The notes: a model not told the origin generated them from the letters alone. A stretch of 64,000 nt of DNA from Dasyornis broadbenti (GCA_013397935.1 VZRN01000634.1:1293872-1357871); one strand, 5' to 3'; counted from the first letter of the stretch, positions 48,427-60,695 are shown. Numbers and translations are program-made.

Positions 48427-48507
48427 CTGTGAGGGTGATGAGGCATTGGAACAGGCTGGCCTGAGAAGGTGTGGATTGCCCATCCCTGGAAGTGTTCAAG
48501 GCCAGGG
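48427..48507 (+). mobile_element. CR1 LINE fragment lacking its 3' end
   Basis: CTGTGAGGGTGATGAGGCAT, TGGAACAGGCTGG, CTGAGAAGGTGTGGAT, GCCCATCCCTGGAAGTG and TTCAAGGCCAGG follow the CR1 3' region, but the match stops at GGCCAGG. The last 100 or so bases, including the usual terminal ATTCTATGA block, are absent. CR1 copies normally lose the 5' end and keep the 3' end, so a later deletion is implied. Confidence 0.88.
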
Positions 48508-51500
48508 GACTCAAAGGTGAATATTTTTCATAGCTTGTACAGAGCAGAACCCTGTGCAGCTCAGGCCAGTTTGGAGGTGGGGAGAAAGCCAGTGCAAAAT
48601 CTGCTCTCTGGTTTGAGTTGCATGTTGTCCAGTTCTTCTACTAATATGTGGTAACACTCACTTTGTTGATTTTGGTATTATCAGGAAAATGTGTCAGGCA
48701 TTTTGTGATATGATCTTGGTTTGACAAAACCTGTGGGGATTTTTTCAAACTGTGCTCTTTCTGCTCAATGTTTCTCTGTGCTGTGGATGCACTTGGAGTG
48801 TACACTGTAAAATTATGCTAATGTTAAGTAGAGTGTGGATGGGATGAGGAAAGGAAGACTTTGAAGCAATGTGTTATAAGCTCATCAAAAGCTTGGAACG
48901 TGATAAAGTTTCTATTTTAAAAAACAGGATAAATTCTAGATAGTTTACTCCAATTTGGGATGAAATGGTATCAACATTTTAACATTTTCCGTGGTGGCTG
49001 GAAAATCTTGTTGACCGAAGAAAACAGCCTAATTATTATGGCACGGATACTTTGGTAAGAAGGGAAAAAAAATAAACATTAAATGAACATAATGGATACT
49101 GCACTCAGTATTGCTGCAATGACCTGAGGAACTACTGCATCATCAAAAGAAACTTGGAGAAACACCTCTTACTTACAATTAACTTTCTGAATCTGTCTCT
49201 TACCAGTAGCTTGGGGAAGTAAAGCCAATAGGTGAGGGTGGCAGTTAGGCAGCCGTTTCCAATGTCCTGGTTTGATTGCATCGGTAATTGGGTGCAAGAA
49301 TGGGACAGCCTTTCCCAGGGAGCTGTGTGAGACCTTTGTGCACCTTTTTTTTAATAACTCACTTCACCCTTCTGAAAAGTAGATTTTTTTTTTTTAGGAA
49401 ATACAGATTTTTGGTTTGCATTTTGAAACTTGTCTTCTCTTCCAAAGGAAAACTTGGCACTGTGAACTTGCTAACTCCAGCAGGCATCCAACACGTGCTT
49501 TGGAGAAGGTGATTATTCTCTGTCACTGGGGCAGGTGTCTTTTCCTGTGAAGATTTTTGCTGCCATTAAGGAGTGATGTCCTAAAGGGGTTTGTATTTTT
49601 AGCAGCTGTGATTTATGTCTTGCGGGCTCTGTCTTTAAATCATGCCTCAAAGAGGGATAGGTTATTTTACAGAGAAACCCATAAAGTAATATATGCTTCT
49701 GGTGTGACTTTCTTTAAAGCTGTGCATTAATTCCTGAGAACTGAGGTCAGTCTGCCTTTGCTGAGATCTGCACAATGACATTTCCATACTGGGGCTTATT
49801 TCATGCTGATGTGAGAAGCAAGAAGTAATATTTACCATATGAAGATACATTGTACTATTAATAATAATGATAACAACCAATTGATATTAATGCAGTGCAT
49901 TTTAAAAATTATTCTTTTTTTCTTTGTCTCAGAATACTTAAGAAGACCTCCAATTTACAGAAAAAGTAATGGGAATGCTAATGAGAATTCAGGTTTTGTA
50001 GGAATCAGTATCAGTCTCTGGTGCATGTACAAACCTCTGGCTGCAACTTGGTGGAAAGCTGCTGGCTTTGGAGATCTTATTTTTGACTTGGAAATGTACT
50101 TGGTCTGCTGGTCTGGAGACACCTCTGCAGGATGGGGAACCCTCTGAATTTTCCTCTCTCCTCAGCTTCTGTAAGTAGTAATGCAGATCAAACTGAGAGT
50201 GGAGAGGAGGTGGCCGATCTATGACTTCACTGTAGTATTTCCTCCACTCCCCAGTACTCCATGCAGTGTCATAATTTACAGCTCTTCATAGTCTGACCAG
50301 GACATAAACTTGCTTCTGTGGTGAAGATTTATAGGCAAGTTATAGACACCAAAGCTTAGTGATGTGTACTTCTGAATGGTGTTATTCTGGTGGTTCTGAT
50401 TCAGCAAACAGAACTTAGTTCTTTATGGGTTTAAGAAAATGGTGATGATGAAAATGATCTCTGATGTTAAGACACGTATGGAGGAATATAAGAAGGCTGT
50501 AATTTTTTTTGTGTATAACTATGGAGGCATGCTTTGATATCAGAGAATTGCTTTATAAATGAAGTTGTAAGAAACATTTAAATGTCAAGCCTCGTTCATC
50601 TCATCCATTCACACACAGAATATTTATGAGGATACAGTCAATAAAGCATCTTTGCCTCCCTGACAGAGACTGGACTTAGGCAGGGTATTTGACAGAGGGA
50701 AGGACTAAGAAAGTGAGAAAAGGGTGTTTTCAATGAATTACTTTGAATTTCTCTTGCATGCTCTTTTCTTTTAAGGGTTTTGTGAATTGCTCCAGCAATT
50801 TGCTAAGTATTAAATGGAACAATGAACAGGGCCCTCTTTTTACAAAGACAAAGAAACAAAGGTCTGAAGATTTTTCAGATTGCTTTAAAAATAGCTTGAT
50901 GAAGTTGGACATTATAGCAAATATTTAACTAGAGTGACCCTCACTGAAGTGATGTCAAGGGTAGTAAGTATTACAATTGTCATATTGTATGTAATCACTT
51001 CTTTGTAAGCTACTGAGGCACAATTATTTTAAGTAAATTGAAATGTCTAGTAGGGACAATGCTGTTTTTCTTTAGCTAAAAATAGTAATATCAAATACTT
51101 ACTTAATCTTTAAAAGGTTTCAGGCTTTTAACACCAAGACTGGATAATTTCACTCTTTTGGTTTTATTCTTTCTAGCTAATGTCTTTGCTCTGAAGCTCT
51201 CTCAGGATACAAGTATTTACCAGTTTCATCTCAAATGATGACGTTATTAGCCACTTAAGTTGATTATCCTCCTGAAAAGATTAAAGAGGTTTCATTTTTT
51301 GAATAGCACTCTTGAGATTTGGCTCAAGTGTTTGAGATTTGGAGTAGCTGCAAAATTGTTATAAGAAATAAGACTCAAGAAAAACCATCTGAAATACCCA
51401 GACATGGAGGAAGCAGTTTTAGGTACTGAGTTTCTCTTGCTGATGCAGACAACAAATATTGCACTCCTTGTCCTGGAGTGACAGCATGGTCTTCTGCATG

Positions 51501-53462
51501 GCCCTTGGGTTCTCCTTCCATCTCCAGGAATACGTCAGGAAAAATGTCAGGCAGGTGCCACATATGTTCAGCACAGTCAGGGTTTGCTGTGAGAGTCACT
51601 GAGAAAATGACTGTGGTAGAGCCTCTCCCAACAGACCTGTTCCTCTTAGGCTGCACTGTCTGTAGGCCCTTTGGATGGGATCTGCAGGAGCTGAGCCTCA
51701 GAACTCCGGACTTTACTATTCTGTGTGGCATCCCAAATCCTTCATCTTTAACCCTGATGTTCCACTGGATTATTGTATTTCAGCGTTTGAAGGATTTTAC
51801 TTTTTTCATCAAACATGCACAAAAATATTGTTGAAAGTTCCACTCAGTGTCAAAGCTATTGGTGCTTCCAGTTCGCTAACAGGGGTGCAGCACAGAACTG
51901 TTTTAGATGGATTGAGGAAGACGCCCAATTATTAGCTAATTTTCTCCTTAGATGTTCCAAGAGGAGTCCTCTTGTAGTACTTCATCATAATTAATTTTTT
52001 TTTCTTAATTATTAATTATTCTAAAGCTCTGTTTCCTTATGAAGCTGTTGCTACCCCTTTGAATCCAATTATTTATCAGTAACATGTTTAGCACATGTTC
52101 TTGAGGGAACCAAGCCCTGTAGTCAGACCCTGACTGGTGTTTTGGTGTTGGTCCGGTGCCTGTGAAATTGCCCGAAAATTTATAGTACATTTCCTGAGCA
52201 TACCCACATGTTTTTCTGTGCTGGAAAACAACAGACAGTGTGTTGTCTCACAGGTGGATCTACCAGGGACTAACTCATCACACTGCTCTCCTCCCTTTGG
52301 CAGCAGGAGTCAGAACTTTGACCTGTGACTGTAAAAGAAAGAAACATCACTGCCTGAGCTTGGAAAAAAGGAAAATTTTAGTGACAGCCTTCATAGCATT
52401 TGATAGTTTCTTTCCTCATGGGCCCCATCACCAGTGGAGAGGTACAGTACCAGTCTACAGAGCAAGTTCTGTCACCAGAGCAGAGATCCTTGATGTCCTC
52501 CTGGGGACTCCATCTGAAGGAAGGACAGGAGCTGCTACATTTGCTCAATAGAAGAGATTTCCCTTTAAGAATCATGGGGAATATATGGACCCACAGCTCT
52601 CCCTGAACCTTTGCCCTTGCGTTGTGGACCTTTTGTAATTCCTGTTTTCAAGGTAGCAGGAAACTTGCACATCAGCTAGGAAGTCTCTTCCTTGATGAGT
52701 ACTGAGCTGGCAGCTTCTGAGCTTTTGGTATCAGTAGCAAAGTTGATGCTGACTGGCCAGACCTGGAGTGTCTCCTCTTTACCTGTGCACTGCCTTTGAT
52801 AGCCCCCACAGAAGGGCCTGGGGGCTTTGTGTGGCTGGCTACAAAGGCCGGTGCCTGACCTTGATGAGCTTAACAAACCCAGATCCTCTGTATCTTAGTG
52901 TGACCCTGATTTAACAGGGCACTTCTAAGCCCTGCCATCCTGATCCTTACCATGTCCTGACTAATCAGATTAACCCAAAATCTCAAGCTTGTTCTTTCTC
53001 CTCATTAGGTAAAGAATACCATTTTTCTTCAGAGAGATTATTTTCAAATAGCCATTTATGAGCAGGAGTTGAATAACTAAAGAGCATTTATAGTTTCATC
53101 AGACAGAGAGCTGAGCTATTAAGGTGGAAATTGTTAGATAGCAGTATCATTTGATTGAAGGGCAGTATGTGCTGCTAGCTTCTGAGATTTTTCCCTAAAG
53201 AAGTTGAAAACATGTCAGATTTCAGCCTGGATCCTTATTTATCCAGATGGATGTCTCAGTCTTATGCTACCAAAGATTTTGCAAGCTCTTCTTACAAGCA
53301 TATTAAAACCCTAGTGTTGCCATATTTCATTTGGCAATAATTATGTCCTTTGCCTCTCTTCTGGATAATATTTAGCTTTATCATCATTATTATTACTTGC
53401 TACTGTTCTGATGGGAGCACTAGTTTGCATTTAATTACAGATCACTTGCAAATAACCTATAT
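48508..53462. other. Unique non-coding DNA
   Basis: No gene is recognised. Open frames reach 118 codons on both strands of the same segment (51375-51834). AT-rich segments occur around 49.85-49.95 and 51.98-52.03 kb (TTAATTATTAATTATT-like). The stretch 53330-53460 has homeodomain- and POU-type words: TTTGCATTTAATTACAG near 53424-53440, then TTGCAAATAA. Confidence 0.6.
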
Positions 53463-53530
53463 GGCCCTGATTGAGCAAACACTTCCAGCAGGTGTGTCAT
53501 TTTAAAGCAAGCGAATGAGCCCATTTGTGT
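53463..53530. repeat. Fragment of palindromic MITE-like repeat
   Basis: GGCCCTGATTGAGCAAACAC, then CATTTTAAAGCAAGCG and ATGAGCCCATTTG parallel the remembered sauropsid repeat 'ggccctgattcagcaaagcacttaagcac...taagcacatgagtagtcccattg'. Only one half of the palindrome is preserved. Confidence 0.5.
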
Positions 53531-54577
53531 CCGTGTAGCTCATATCCTCTGTTACATTTTGTGCCTGGCATGCACCGGTTGCATGAGCCGTAGAGCTAAA
53601 AAGTATCTCCATGCAGGTGGGGACTGTTGCATGTTGTTCTGGCTCCATGACCTCGTAGGTGTGACACTGAGGCTGCAAATTGCCACACATGTCATATCTG
53701 AAGTTATCACCTTAAATGGCTCTGAAACTGCACCTGGCAACTCATTAGCATTAGACAGAACTCTAGGACTTTTAGACTTCTTAGAAGGGACAACAGCTTT
53801 TTGTCAGCTTAGGACAAAGTAGAACCCTCTATCTTGCATGCTTCCTTGGCTCAATATCAATTGCAGTAAGAATCTCTATACCCGAAGTGAATCCCTGCTA
53901 AATGACCTACGAGGCAGCAGGATATGCCAGGCACATTCACAATACTGAATAATTTAATTGGCTAGTTGGAAATGCATAATAAAATACAGGGTGTTTGAGT
54001 TATTACTTAGCTGCCTATGTAATTACTTCTGTTTAATATTTAATTGTGTTGATCTTTCTGTCTTGTCTTTGTTCCACACAGAAAATAGATCTCTGTTTTT
54101 GTCTATTCGCAGGCACTGGGCTACTGGGTCAAGGGCTTTGCAGCTAATCTTCCTGATTGTTCAAATGTCACCGTAAAATATTTAGCATCTTGATAACTCT
54201 AACGCTATCAAAACAGATTGGATGGTAACAATTAAAATTATGCTAACATCACTAAAACAGATATAACAGAGTGATGCTTGTTAAGCACTTAATGATCCCT
54301 TTCTCCAAGGAATTCCATTTCAATTTCTTTATGCTGCCTGATTGCTTTACTGCATCCTGCAGGTTTTGTGCACTGCTGCTCTGTGTAATACATATTCAAA
54401 CCCTTCTCTGCAGCTTTCATCATGCCAATCAAGGATGCAAATGAAGTCTGTATGACTGTGTGATCAGAATTTCCTGCTTGTTTGCAAGCCTGTAAATAAT
54501 GGAGTGAATAAGGATCTGATGTGTAACAGTATAAAAGTAATCAGACCTTGTATCCGGCTTCTAGTAAACATCAATAT
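53531..54577. other. Unique AT-rich DNA, possible regulatory element
   Basis: No gene is recognised. The segment from about 53.94 to 54.48 kb is AT-rich, contains an octamer ATGCAAAT (54435-54442), and has an acceptor-like TTTGTTCCACACAG ending at 54081. Its texture resembles conserved non-coding elements, but only an alignment could show that. Confidence 0.5.
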
Positions 54578-54652
54578 GGCCCTGATCCAACCACTGCTGT
54601 AATCAATGGGAGGCTTTTATTGACTTTAATGGGAGTTGAATTAGGACTTGTC
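54578..54652. repeat. Palindromic MITE-like amniote repeat
   Basis: It begins with GGCCCTGATCC, contains AATCAATGGGAGGC and TTATTGACTTTAATGGGAGT, and runs to GAATTAGGACTTG. The core is one of the remembered 'attgacttcaatgggagttg' sauropsid elements. A GGGGCTGATCC word at 54682-54692 could belong to its far end. It is diverged and non-coding. Confidence 0.6.
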
Positions 54653-57600
54653 TGTGGCTTGAAAATTCAGCTGCAGATATTGGGGCTGATCCTTGGCTGG
54701 TGTAACCTGGCTTTGTGTTCCTGGAAATCAGAGAGCTGATCTGACTGACGCTGCTGAGGATGTGGCAGGCAGCACCCTACCCTGAACTGCCATCACCCCA
54801 CACATACTCCAGCTTTCTATGTGAGGGCAGCTCCGGGATTTGCTTCATTCAGCTATTCACTTAGGAGCTTAAACTGCTCTCTAAACAGTATTTGAAAAGT
54901 GTAATTATCTTTGGAAAAATGTTTTACTTGAAAGGGATGCTAATAGTCATTATTTTGAACTTTAGTAGTTTGACATTTTCATTGTTTATAAGGGAACAAT
55001 ATCTGTTTCTTTTGCTTTACTTTGGCTGCAAGGGAGAAATGAGCCTAATTAGCAAAACCAAAACTAAACTAAGTTGATCGGAAAGGCAGTTCTTACAAAT
55101 TTGCGGACCTTTCCTTGCAAATGCTGATATGAAGAATTATAAAGATTTTATGAAGTGTCCTTGCTTTGGAATTTTGTGGGGATGAATGGGTAGAGACGAC
55201 AGCAGCTCTGTGTGGATGAAAGTCTTTTAGAATGTAACTTTGTGGATCACCTATACTATGAACCACTTAGAGCTGTGATACCCTTCCTGTTTCTTAAGTA
55301 CTACAATGAGTATAAAAGACTCTGTAAAATTCCTTGAGCTGATTCTTATTCTGGCTTCTCTGCTTCGAGAGGATATAGCAAATACATCCTTTGGGAAGTC
55401 TTCTGGCTAGCTGAGCTCTCCAAGGGTGAGCTTGAAAGCATGCTAGACTGATGTTCTGGAGCAGCTCCAAGAAAGCTTGGCCAGTGTGTGATGGCAACTG
55501 CACCCATCCTGAAATTCAGGGAGGGAAATGTGTGCCTACCTCTGAGCTGTGTATGTTTTTACAGGCTCACTCCTCAAAGCAGTCACCATCGGGACAATTG
55601 CCCTTTCCTTCAACAGGGTTTGGGTGATTTATGCCAGCTGAAAATCTGGGTCTCCACCTCCTTATGCATACACAGGCACCACTGGTTGTTTTTTGTGGAG
55701 TTCTTTTTTGTCCTCACTTAAGTGTTATTTCCAACAAAAGCAGTGGAAGCAACCTGGATGCAGTTATGTGAGCAACAGATGTGTCCTGTGTGTAGGGAGG
55801 CACTTGGCTGCGTTGGGAAGCGGGATACAGCCCCATGTCACCCCTCAGCAGACTGGGTGGTGGCAGTACTGCGGCTCTGCTGCTCCACCTGGGAGTCAGC
55901 TGGGCTCAGTGCTGGGCCAGGTGAATGTCTGCCCACAGGACACCTGTCCTGGTGTGCTCTGCGTGCCACCTCCTGTGGATCCTGCCAGCTTTTGCCGTGT
56001 TCCTAACAGACCTGTTTGCTTCTTTGTGAGACAGCAATTGGTGAGGTTAGGGTGCCTTTATACGGGTCATGCTGGCAGTTCTGGTCCAGACTTGTTTAGA
56101 AAGAATCTTCTTCCCAAATGTCTAAAAATGACTCAGAGTTTTAAGATTCATGTGAGAAATCCCACTTCAATCTGGCCATTGAACGTTGCTATGAAGAAAT
56201 GCTCTGCTGCTCCAGTTTTCAACAGAAAGGCTTCTTTGCCTGGCACTACCAAACTTATTCTCCTTTTCAGGCCTAAGTTGGAAAACAGGAGGTCCTGCTA
56301 GGCTTTACAGGGTTTAATTTCTCTTTTGTTTTATAAAATCCTGTCTTTGGAGATGAGTTCCATGATAACCCCCTTTTAGAAATGGTGTTTCCCGCTTAGC
56401 TGTTTTCCATTTGGAGGTGTTTTATTTACAGTAAATTAAAGCAAGAAGATAAAGTGTTTTTTATTTCCCTATTTTCCCGTGTTCTGTATTCATAGGCTTT
56501 AACATCTGCCCTCCATCCCCTTTCTGTGTTCATTCAATATCAAACCAGGCAGGAATAAGTCAGGGCTCATCTTTTTGCCATGCTATGCTCTTCTTGATCA
56601 TTTGACTGAAAAGTATTTGTTTGCAGGTGAAAACTGCCACGGGTTTTTCTTTTTTCTGGGGTGACTTTGGAGTTGCAACTTTTATGTTTAAGAGTTTCAG
56701 TTTATGGTGATGTTTAAGAAATAAAGCTGAATTCAGCCAAAACACAGAAATATTGAAGAGGCCCAGTCATCAGAGGGGAAGAATATAGCCTGACAGGTCT
56801 CCAGAGTAAGTAGGGTTGTAGAAATGCATCACTTTATTTTAATTAAACATCTGTGCATTCTCATCCACTCGTGTTCTGCTGCTTTTCTGGTGAGTAGAAG
56901 GCTTTCCTCAGTCATGCTGTTTACATTTAGTTAATTCATATTTGAGCTTACAAATTGTTCGAAAGCAATTTAACTTTTCACATAGAAATTTCCTACAGGT
57001 GGAGGTTTCTCTGTGCTAGGAAAATGGGAATGTAATTTACATGGCACTGTTGATTTTAAAGTCCTGGGGAGTGGAAGCCTCCAGAACTGTCTGTTGCCAA
57101 TGTGTGGAGCAGTTCTTCCACCTGTTTACCATCTCATTTTCCATGTTGTTATTTTTTCCAGCCAAATATTTTGTTGCCTCACATCAACTTCCTAAATAGT
57201 TTATTCTCTTTCCCATCAGCTCCCAGTATCTGTTTGTCTTTCACCTCCTTGTGGGACTCTGCTTAGTACCTCTCCCTGACCCAGTCTGTTTGGTCTTGCT
57301 CTGCCACTGTTAAAAGTTCAGGCCACAAAGACTTTGCCCTTGTCATCTTCATTTGCAATTAGCACAGACTGCCAGACAGTGGCTGTAACTCCCACTGCTG
57401 CTGGGGGCACTGGGAGCCTGGCCATCAAGTTCAGTGGGGTTAGCGTTTGGGCACATTAGAGCCTTTCAGTGCAGCGTAGCTTACGAGTAATTTAGACTAT
57501 GAGATGGACAAACGTGTCATGATTAAGTCCTTAGGAGCCTGTAAGAAGCTGTTGTTTTACACAGCCATTCCTGGTGTGTTGAGATTAAACATCCTGTCAG

Positions 57601-58921
57601 ACTGGGCATGTGTACACTCCCAGGCATGAGCTGACCTCTCCAGTAGCTGTAATTAGAAACAATTTTCAGATTTATGTGATGAGTTTTATTTCACAGTGTG
57701 CACATACAGTCCACCCAGAGAAGGATTTTTTTTCACAAATCAAAGTTGTTCTCTCAAATGCAACTATATCTCCAGCTATCTTCAGAATGCACTGTCTGTG
57801 AGAGCTGTAAAATAATTGCAAGATTATAAATTCACCTTTTTGCAGTTATTAAATGTGCTTTACTCATTCCAGTCCGTTGCTGTGGAGATAGGTACAATAT
57901 AGGAACCTTGGCACTATGACAGGCAATTAAAATACCAAGATGTTTAGCCATGTATGAGTATTTTCACACAGTGAGACCTCTAAGCTTAGCCTGCTGCTGA
58001 CATTGTTAGTTATTGAATCAATTGCATGAGATGAGGTTGACAGGTGTAATTATGTATTTCTATGGTGATTATGTATGGCCTGTCATAGAGACCAACATGC
58101 CTGTAACTTTGGACTCATTTAGTAGTCATTTATGGAGTGAAGTATTGGAGTTGGCACGCCATTTACAAGGGAAGGAAATGTAAAACAAAACAGAAGTCCA
58201 TTTTGAAATATAATTGATTCATTAAACCATTTACCAATGCTTAATTTTAGTACACAGAAATATATCTTTCCATTTTTCCTACAGATCTCTCAGTTGTTTA
58301 AGCATGTTCTTGCACCCTGACTTTAACGAAAGAATAAAACTAATGTGATGACTTAATGACAACCTGGGTCTCAGGTCTTAAGCTGCCATATCCTGGGAGA
58401 AGTTATGAAGCTTGCTGGAACCATCTGAATATGGGACTGTTTTAAGCTATTTGGCTTACTTGTTAAAAGAGCTCAAAATCTTTCAGAATAACCTCGTCTC
58501 TCTGCAAACACGTCTGTACAATCTTCTTCCTTGTAGTAACTGTTCTTCGAAATGTGTTTAAAATGATTCAAATATTTTTGGGATGAATTGAAGTGAATTT
58601 GGGCTGTTGCTGGAATTCCTCATTCACTTTCCCAGATAAAAATTTCTCTGTGCAGTGACATCACTCAAACTTTGCTGTGTTATTACTCATGTAGTTCTCC
58701 CTGGTGTTTTGTGCTACCCTGATGATATGAATGAAAAGTCTCTGTCAAAATGAGAGGAGACAGAGAGAAATTAAATACTGCTCTCAGTTTATTAAGAGGT
58801 CCTTGGACTTGGTTGAAGTCAAGCAAATAATTTGACCTATTTTCCTTAGCCACATCTCTCTGCAATACAACTATTACCTTATTCACAGCAATTTTGATGT
58901 GTAAGATAGATATCTGAGATG
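54653..58921. other. Unique non-coding DNA
   Basis: No gene is recognised. A 202-codon + frame (55693-56301) starts with no clear translation context, contains no domain I know and is overlapped by a 94-codon frame, so it is left uncalled. The 57.84-58.11 kb part is AT-rich with clustered homeodomain/TALE-like words. Confidence 0.6.
58038..58085. promoter_or_regulatory. Inverted TALE/homeodomain motif cluster
   Basis: TGACAGG (58038-58044) and its exact inverse CCTGTCA (58079-58085) flank 34 bases that contain TAATTATGTAT and GATTATGTAT, a direct repeat of ATTATGTAT. TGACAG is the known Meis/TGIF core and TAATTA a homeodomain core. Regulatory function is inferred from this arrangement only. 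Confidence 0.35.
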
Positions 58922-58978
58922 GGGTGGGGTTTTTGGATGGTGTTTTTGTTTAGTTTTTTTTCGGGGTTTTTGTTGCTT
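58922..58978. repeat. T/G-rich low-complexity tract
   Basis: GGGGTGGGGTTTTTGG followed by T runs broken by G. The sequence is simple, with no further content seen. Confidence 0.85.
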
Positions 58979-60239
58979 TAAGTAAAAGAGTAGCTGCTTT
59001 TAGTGACTGCTTTAACAGGAAGAGCCCACTGTCTTTTGCAGAAAAACAGGATCCATGTTTTCTCTGGTCTTCTAGAATGGGCTGAAAAATGCAATAGGAA
59101 TTTGTGGATATAAATAATAAAAAAAACAGTTTCCCCTCATTTTACAGGATGCAATAAGAGCCTTTTACACAAAACTTTCATTATGTTCTTAATTAACCAT
59201 TACAACTTTTTATCTTTCTTTTTTTGTAAAACCCAAAAGCTGTTTCTCACAGCTTTTGTGATAGATCTGAGATTTTACCTATGAAATAGATAGGATAGAG
59301 ATGACTTCCAGAAAGGAAATGTTTCCAATAACTAAGCAGTTCCAAAGACCCTAAATCCTATTTGGAAGGAGCAGAGACTGATTTGTCACTTAGGGGTGAG
59401 ACACAGAAAAAGGCTGAAGTTATTCTTGTGCTGAAAGTCTGAATGTTGGGGAAAACTCTCTGTGAAAGAACACTGAGAACTGATAAAAGATATGTCAGTT
59501 TGGTTTTAAACTGAAAATTACTCAAAAAATCATAATTAAAAGTAGTCTTTTGAAACTTGGGAATATCTTTTTATGTTTGTGGGCCCAGAGCTACCCTGTC
59601 CTTTTCAGAGTTGAGGAAGGACTCTATTTTCTTTTTTTTTTTTTCACCCCTTTCTTTCTATTTTATGTTGCTCACCCTGTTAACCACTGCTTCTTTGGTC
59701 AACCTCACATCTTGAAAACTGGTCCTGTAAAAATAAATTTGGGTTGGTACCAACTTTTCCTTAGTTTTAAAGATCAGACGGTCAGCATTTTTTACAATAG
59801 CAGTAGGTAAGAGAAAAGCTGCTGTTCAAGATGGGAGTCTTGTTTTCTTCCTTATCGCTGTGGGCTCCTGGTGGGGATTCAGCCAAATGATGGGTATTTA
59901 GAAAACTGTTCTTTGGAATCAGTAATTAAACTAGGTTCAAATGCCACAAAGTGAATGCGAAACTAAACTTGTAAAGTTTCATCCCAAAGTTTGGAAAGAC
60001 TTTTTTTCCTCAGTCTCATCTGCCTAGAACACATTGGTCATAACTTTTCCAGTAGGAAGTATTTGGGTTAATACCTGGCTTTCTAATCATGTGCTTGGAA
60101 AAACAGCTTTTGTTGCTGTTCCAGAAAACTGCCTAAGTGTGCAGTAAAATGCATGCTGTTCCAAAAAAAAATCCTGAATGAAATGATGTCTGGTGAATTG
60201 CATTTTTCTTTTTCTATCACTAAACTAGAGTTTGAGGGC
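58979..60239. other. Unique non-coding DNA
   Basis: No gene is recognised. It contains the perfect small hairpin at 59234-59258 and a T-run near 59.64 kb. Confidence 0.6.
59234..59258. repeat. Perfect 10-bp hairpin
   Basis: CAAAAGCTGT and ACAGCTTTTG are exact inverse complements around the 5-base loop TTCTC. The stem is short and isolated, and no U-run or gene end next to it suggests a role. Confidence 0.9.
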
Positions 60240-60305
60240 TTTTTTGGTTTGTTTTGGGGGTTTTTTTTTGTTTGTTTGTTTTTTTGTTTGTTTGTTTTTT
60301 CTTGT
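60240..60305. repeat. (TTTG)n-type low-complexity tract
   Basis: TTTG units with longer T runs. On the minus strand this is an AAAC-rich tract lying about 30 bases beyond the 3' end of the antisense CR1 copy. Confidence 0.92.
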
Positions 60306-60336
60306 TGTGAAATTCCATTCAAGTAGAAGAATATGT

Positions 60337-60695
60337 GATGTTGGAAGAGGTCTCTGGAGATCGTCTCAGCCAAACTCCTTGCTCAAAGGCGGGTAAATTG
60401 GAGCAGGTTGCCCAGGATCGTGTCAAATTGGGTTTGGAATATCTCCACAGAAGAGGAGAGTTCACTCCTTAAGGTGTCTATTCTGGTGATCGGTCACTCT
60501 TACATAAAAGTTCCTTATCTTTAAATGATATTTGCTGTATTTTGGTTTGTTCCCATTGCCTGTCTTTCTTTCACTAGACACCATGGAGAAGAGTCTGGCT
60601 GCGTCCTCTCCTCCTCCTATCCGTTTATAAAAATGGGTAAGATCCACTCCATGTGGTGCAATTCTAGTTCTCTCTGTTTTTTCTGTCAGATGCTC
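60337..60695 (-). mobile_element. CR1 LINE, antisense 3'-end copy
   Basis: Read on the + strand the element is the complement of a CR1 3' region: TTGGAAGAGGTCTCTGGAGA, CAAACTCCTTGCTCAAAGGC, AGCAGGTTGCCCAGGATCGT, TTTGGAATATCTCCACAG, GAGAGTTCACTCCTTAAG, TGATCGGTCACTCTTACA, AAGTTCCTTATC, TTTGTTCCCATTGCCTGTC, TCACTAGACACCATGGAGAA, GAGTCTGGCTGCGTCCTCTC, then TTTATAAAAATGGGTAAGAT. About 360 bp survive. The 3' terminus is diverged, and the copy is dead. Confidence 0.92.

Noticed and set aside
50825..50880. MIR-like fragment
   Set aside because: A faint resemblance (TTTTTACAAAGACAAAGAAA) in A-rich sequence, without the diagnostic GAGGCACAGAG block.
57393..57416. CTCF-like GGGGGCACTGG word
   Set aside because: Only the G-rich centre fits. 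The flanking positions of the CTCF core do not.
60083..60373. Lys/Asn/Gln-rich minus-strand frame
   Set aside because: It is an artefact of the TTTG tract and the end of the antisense CR1 copy.
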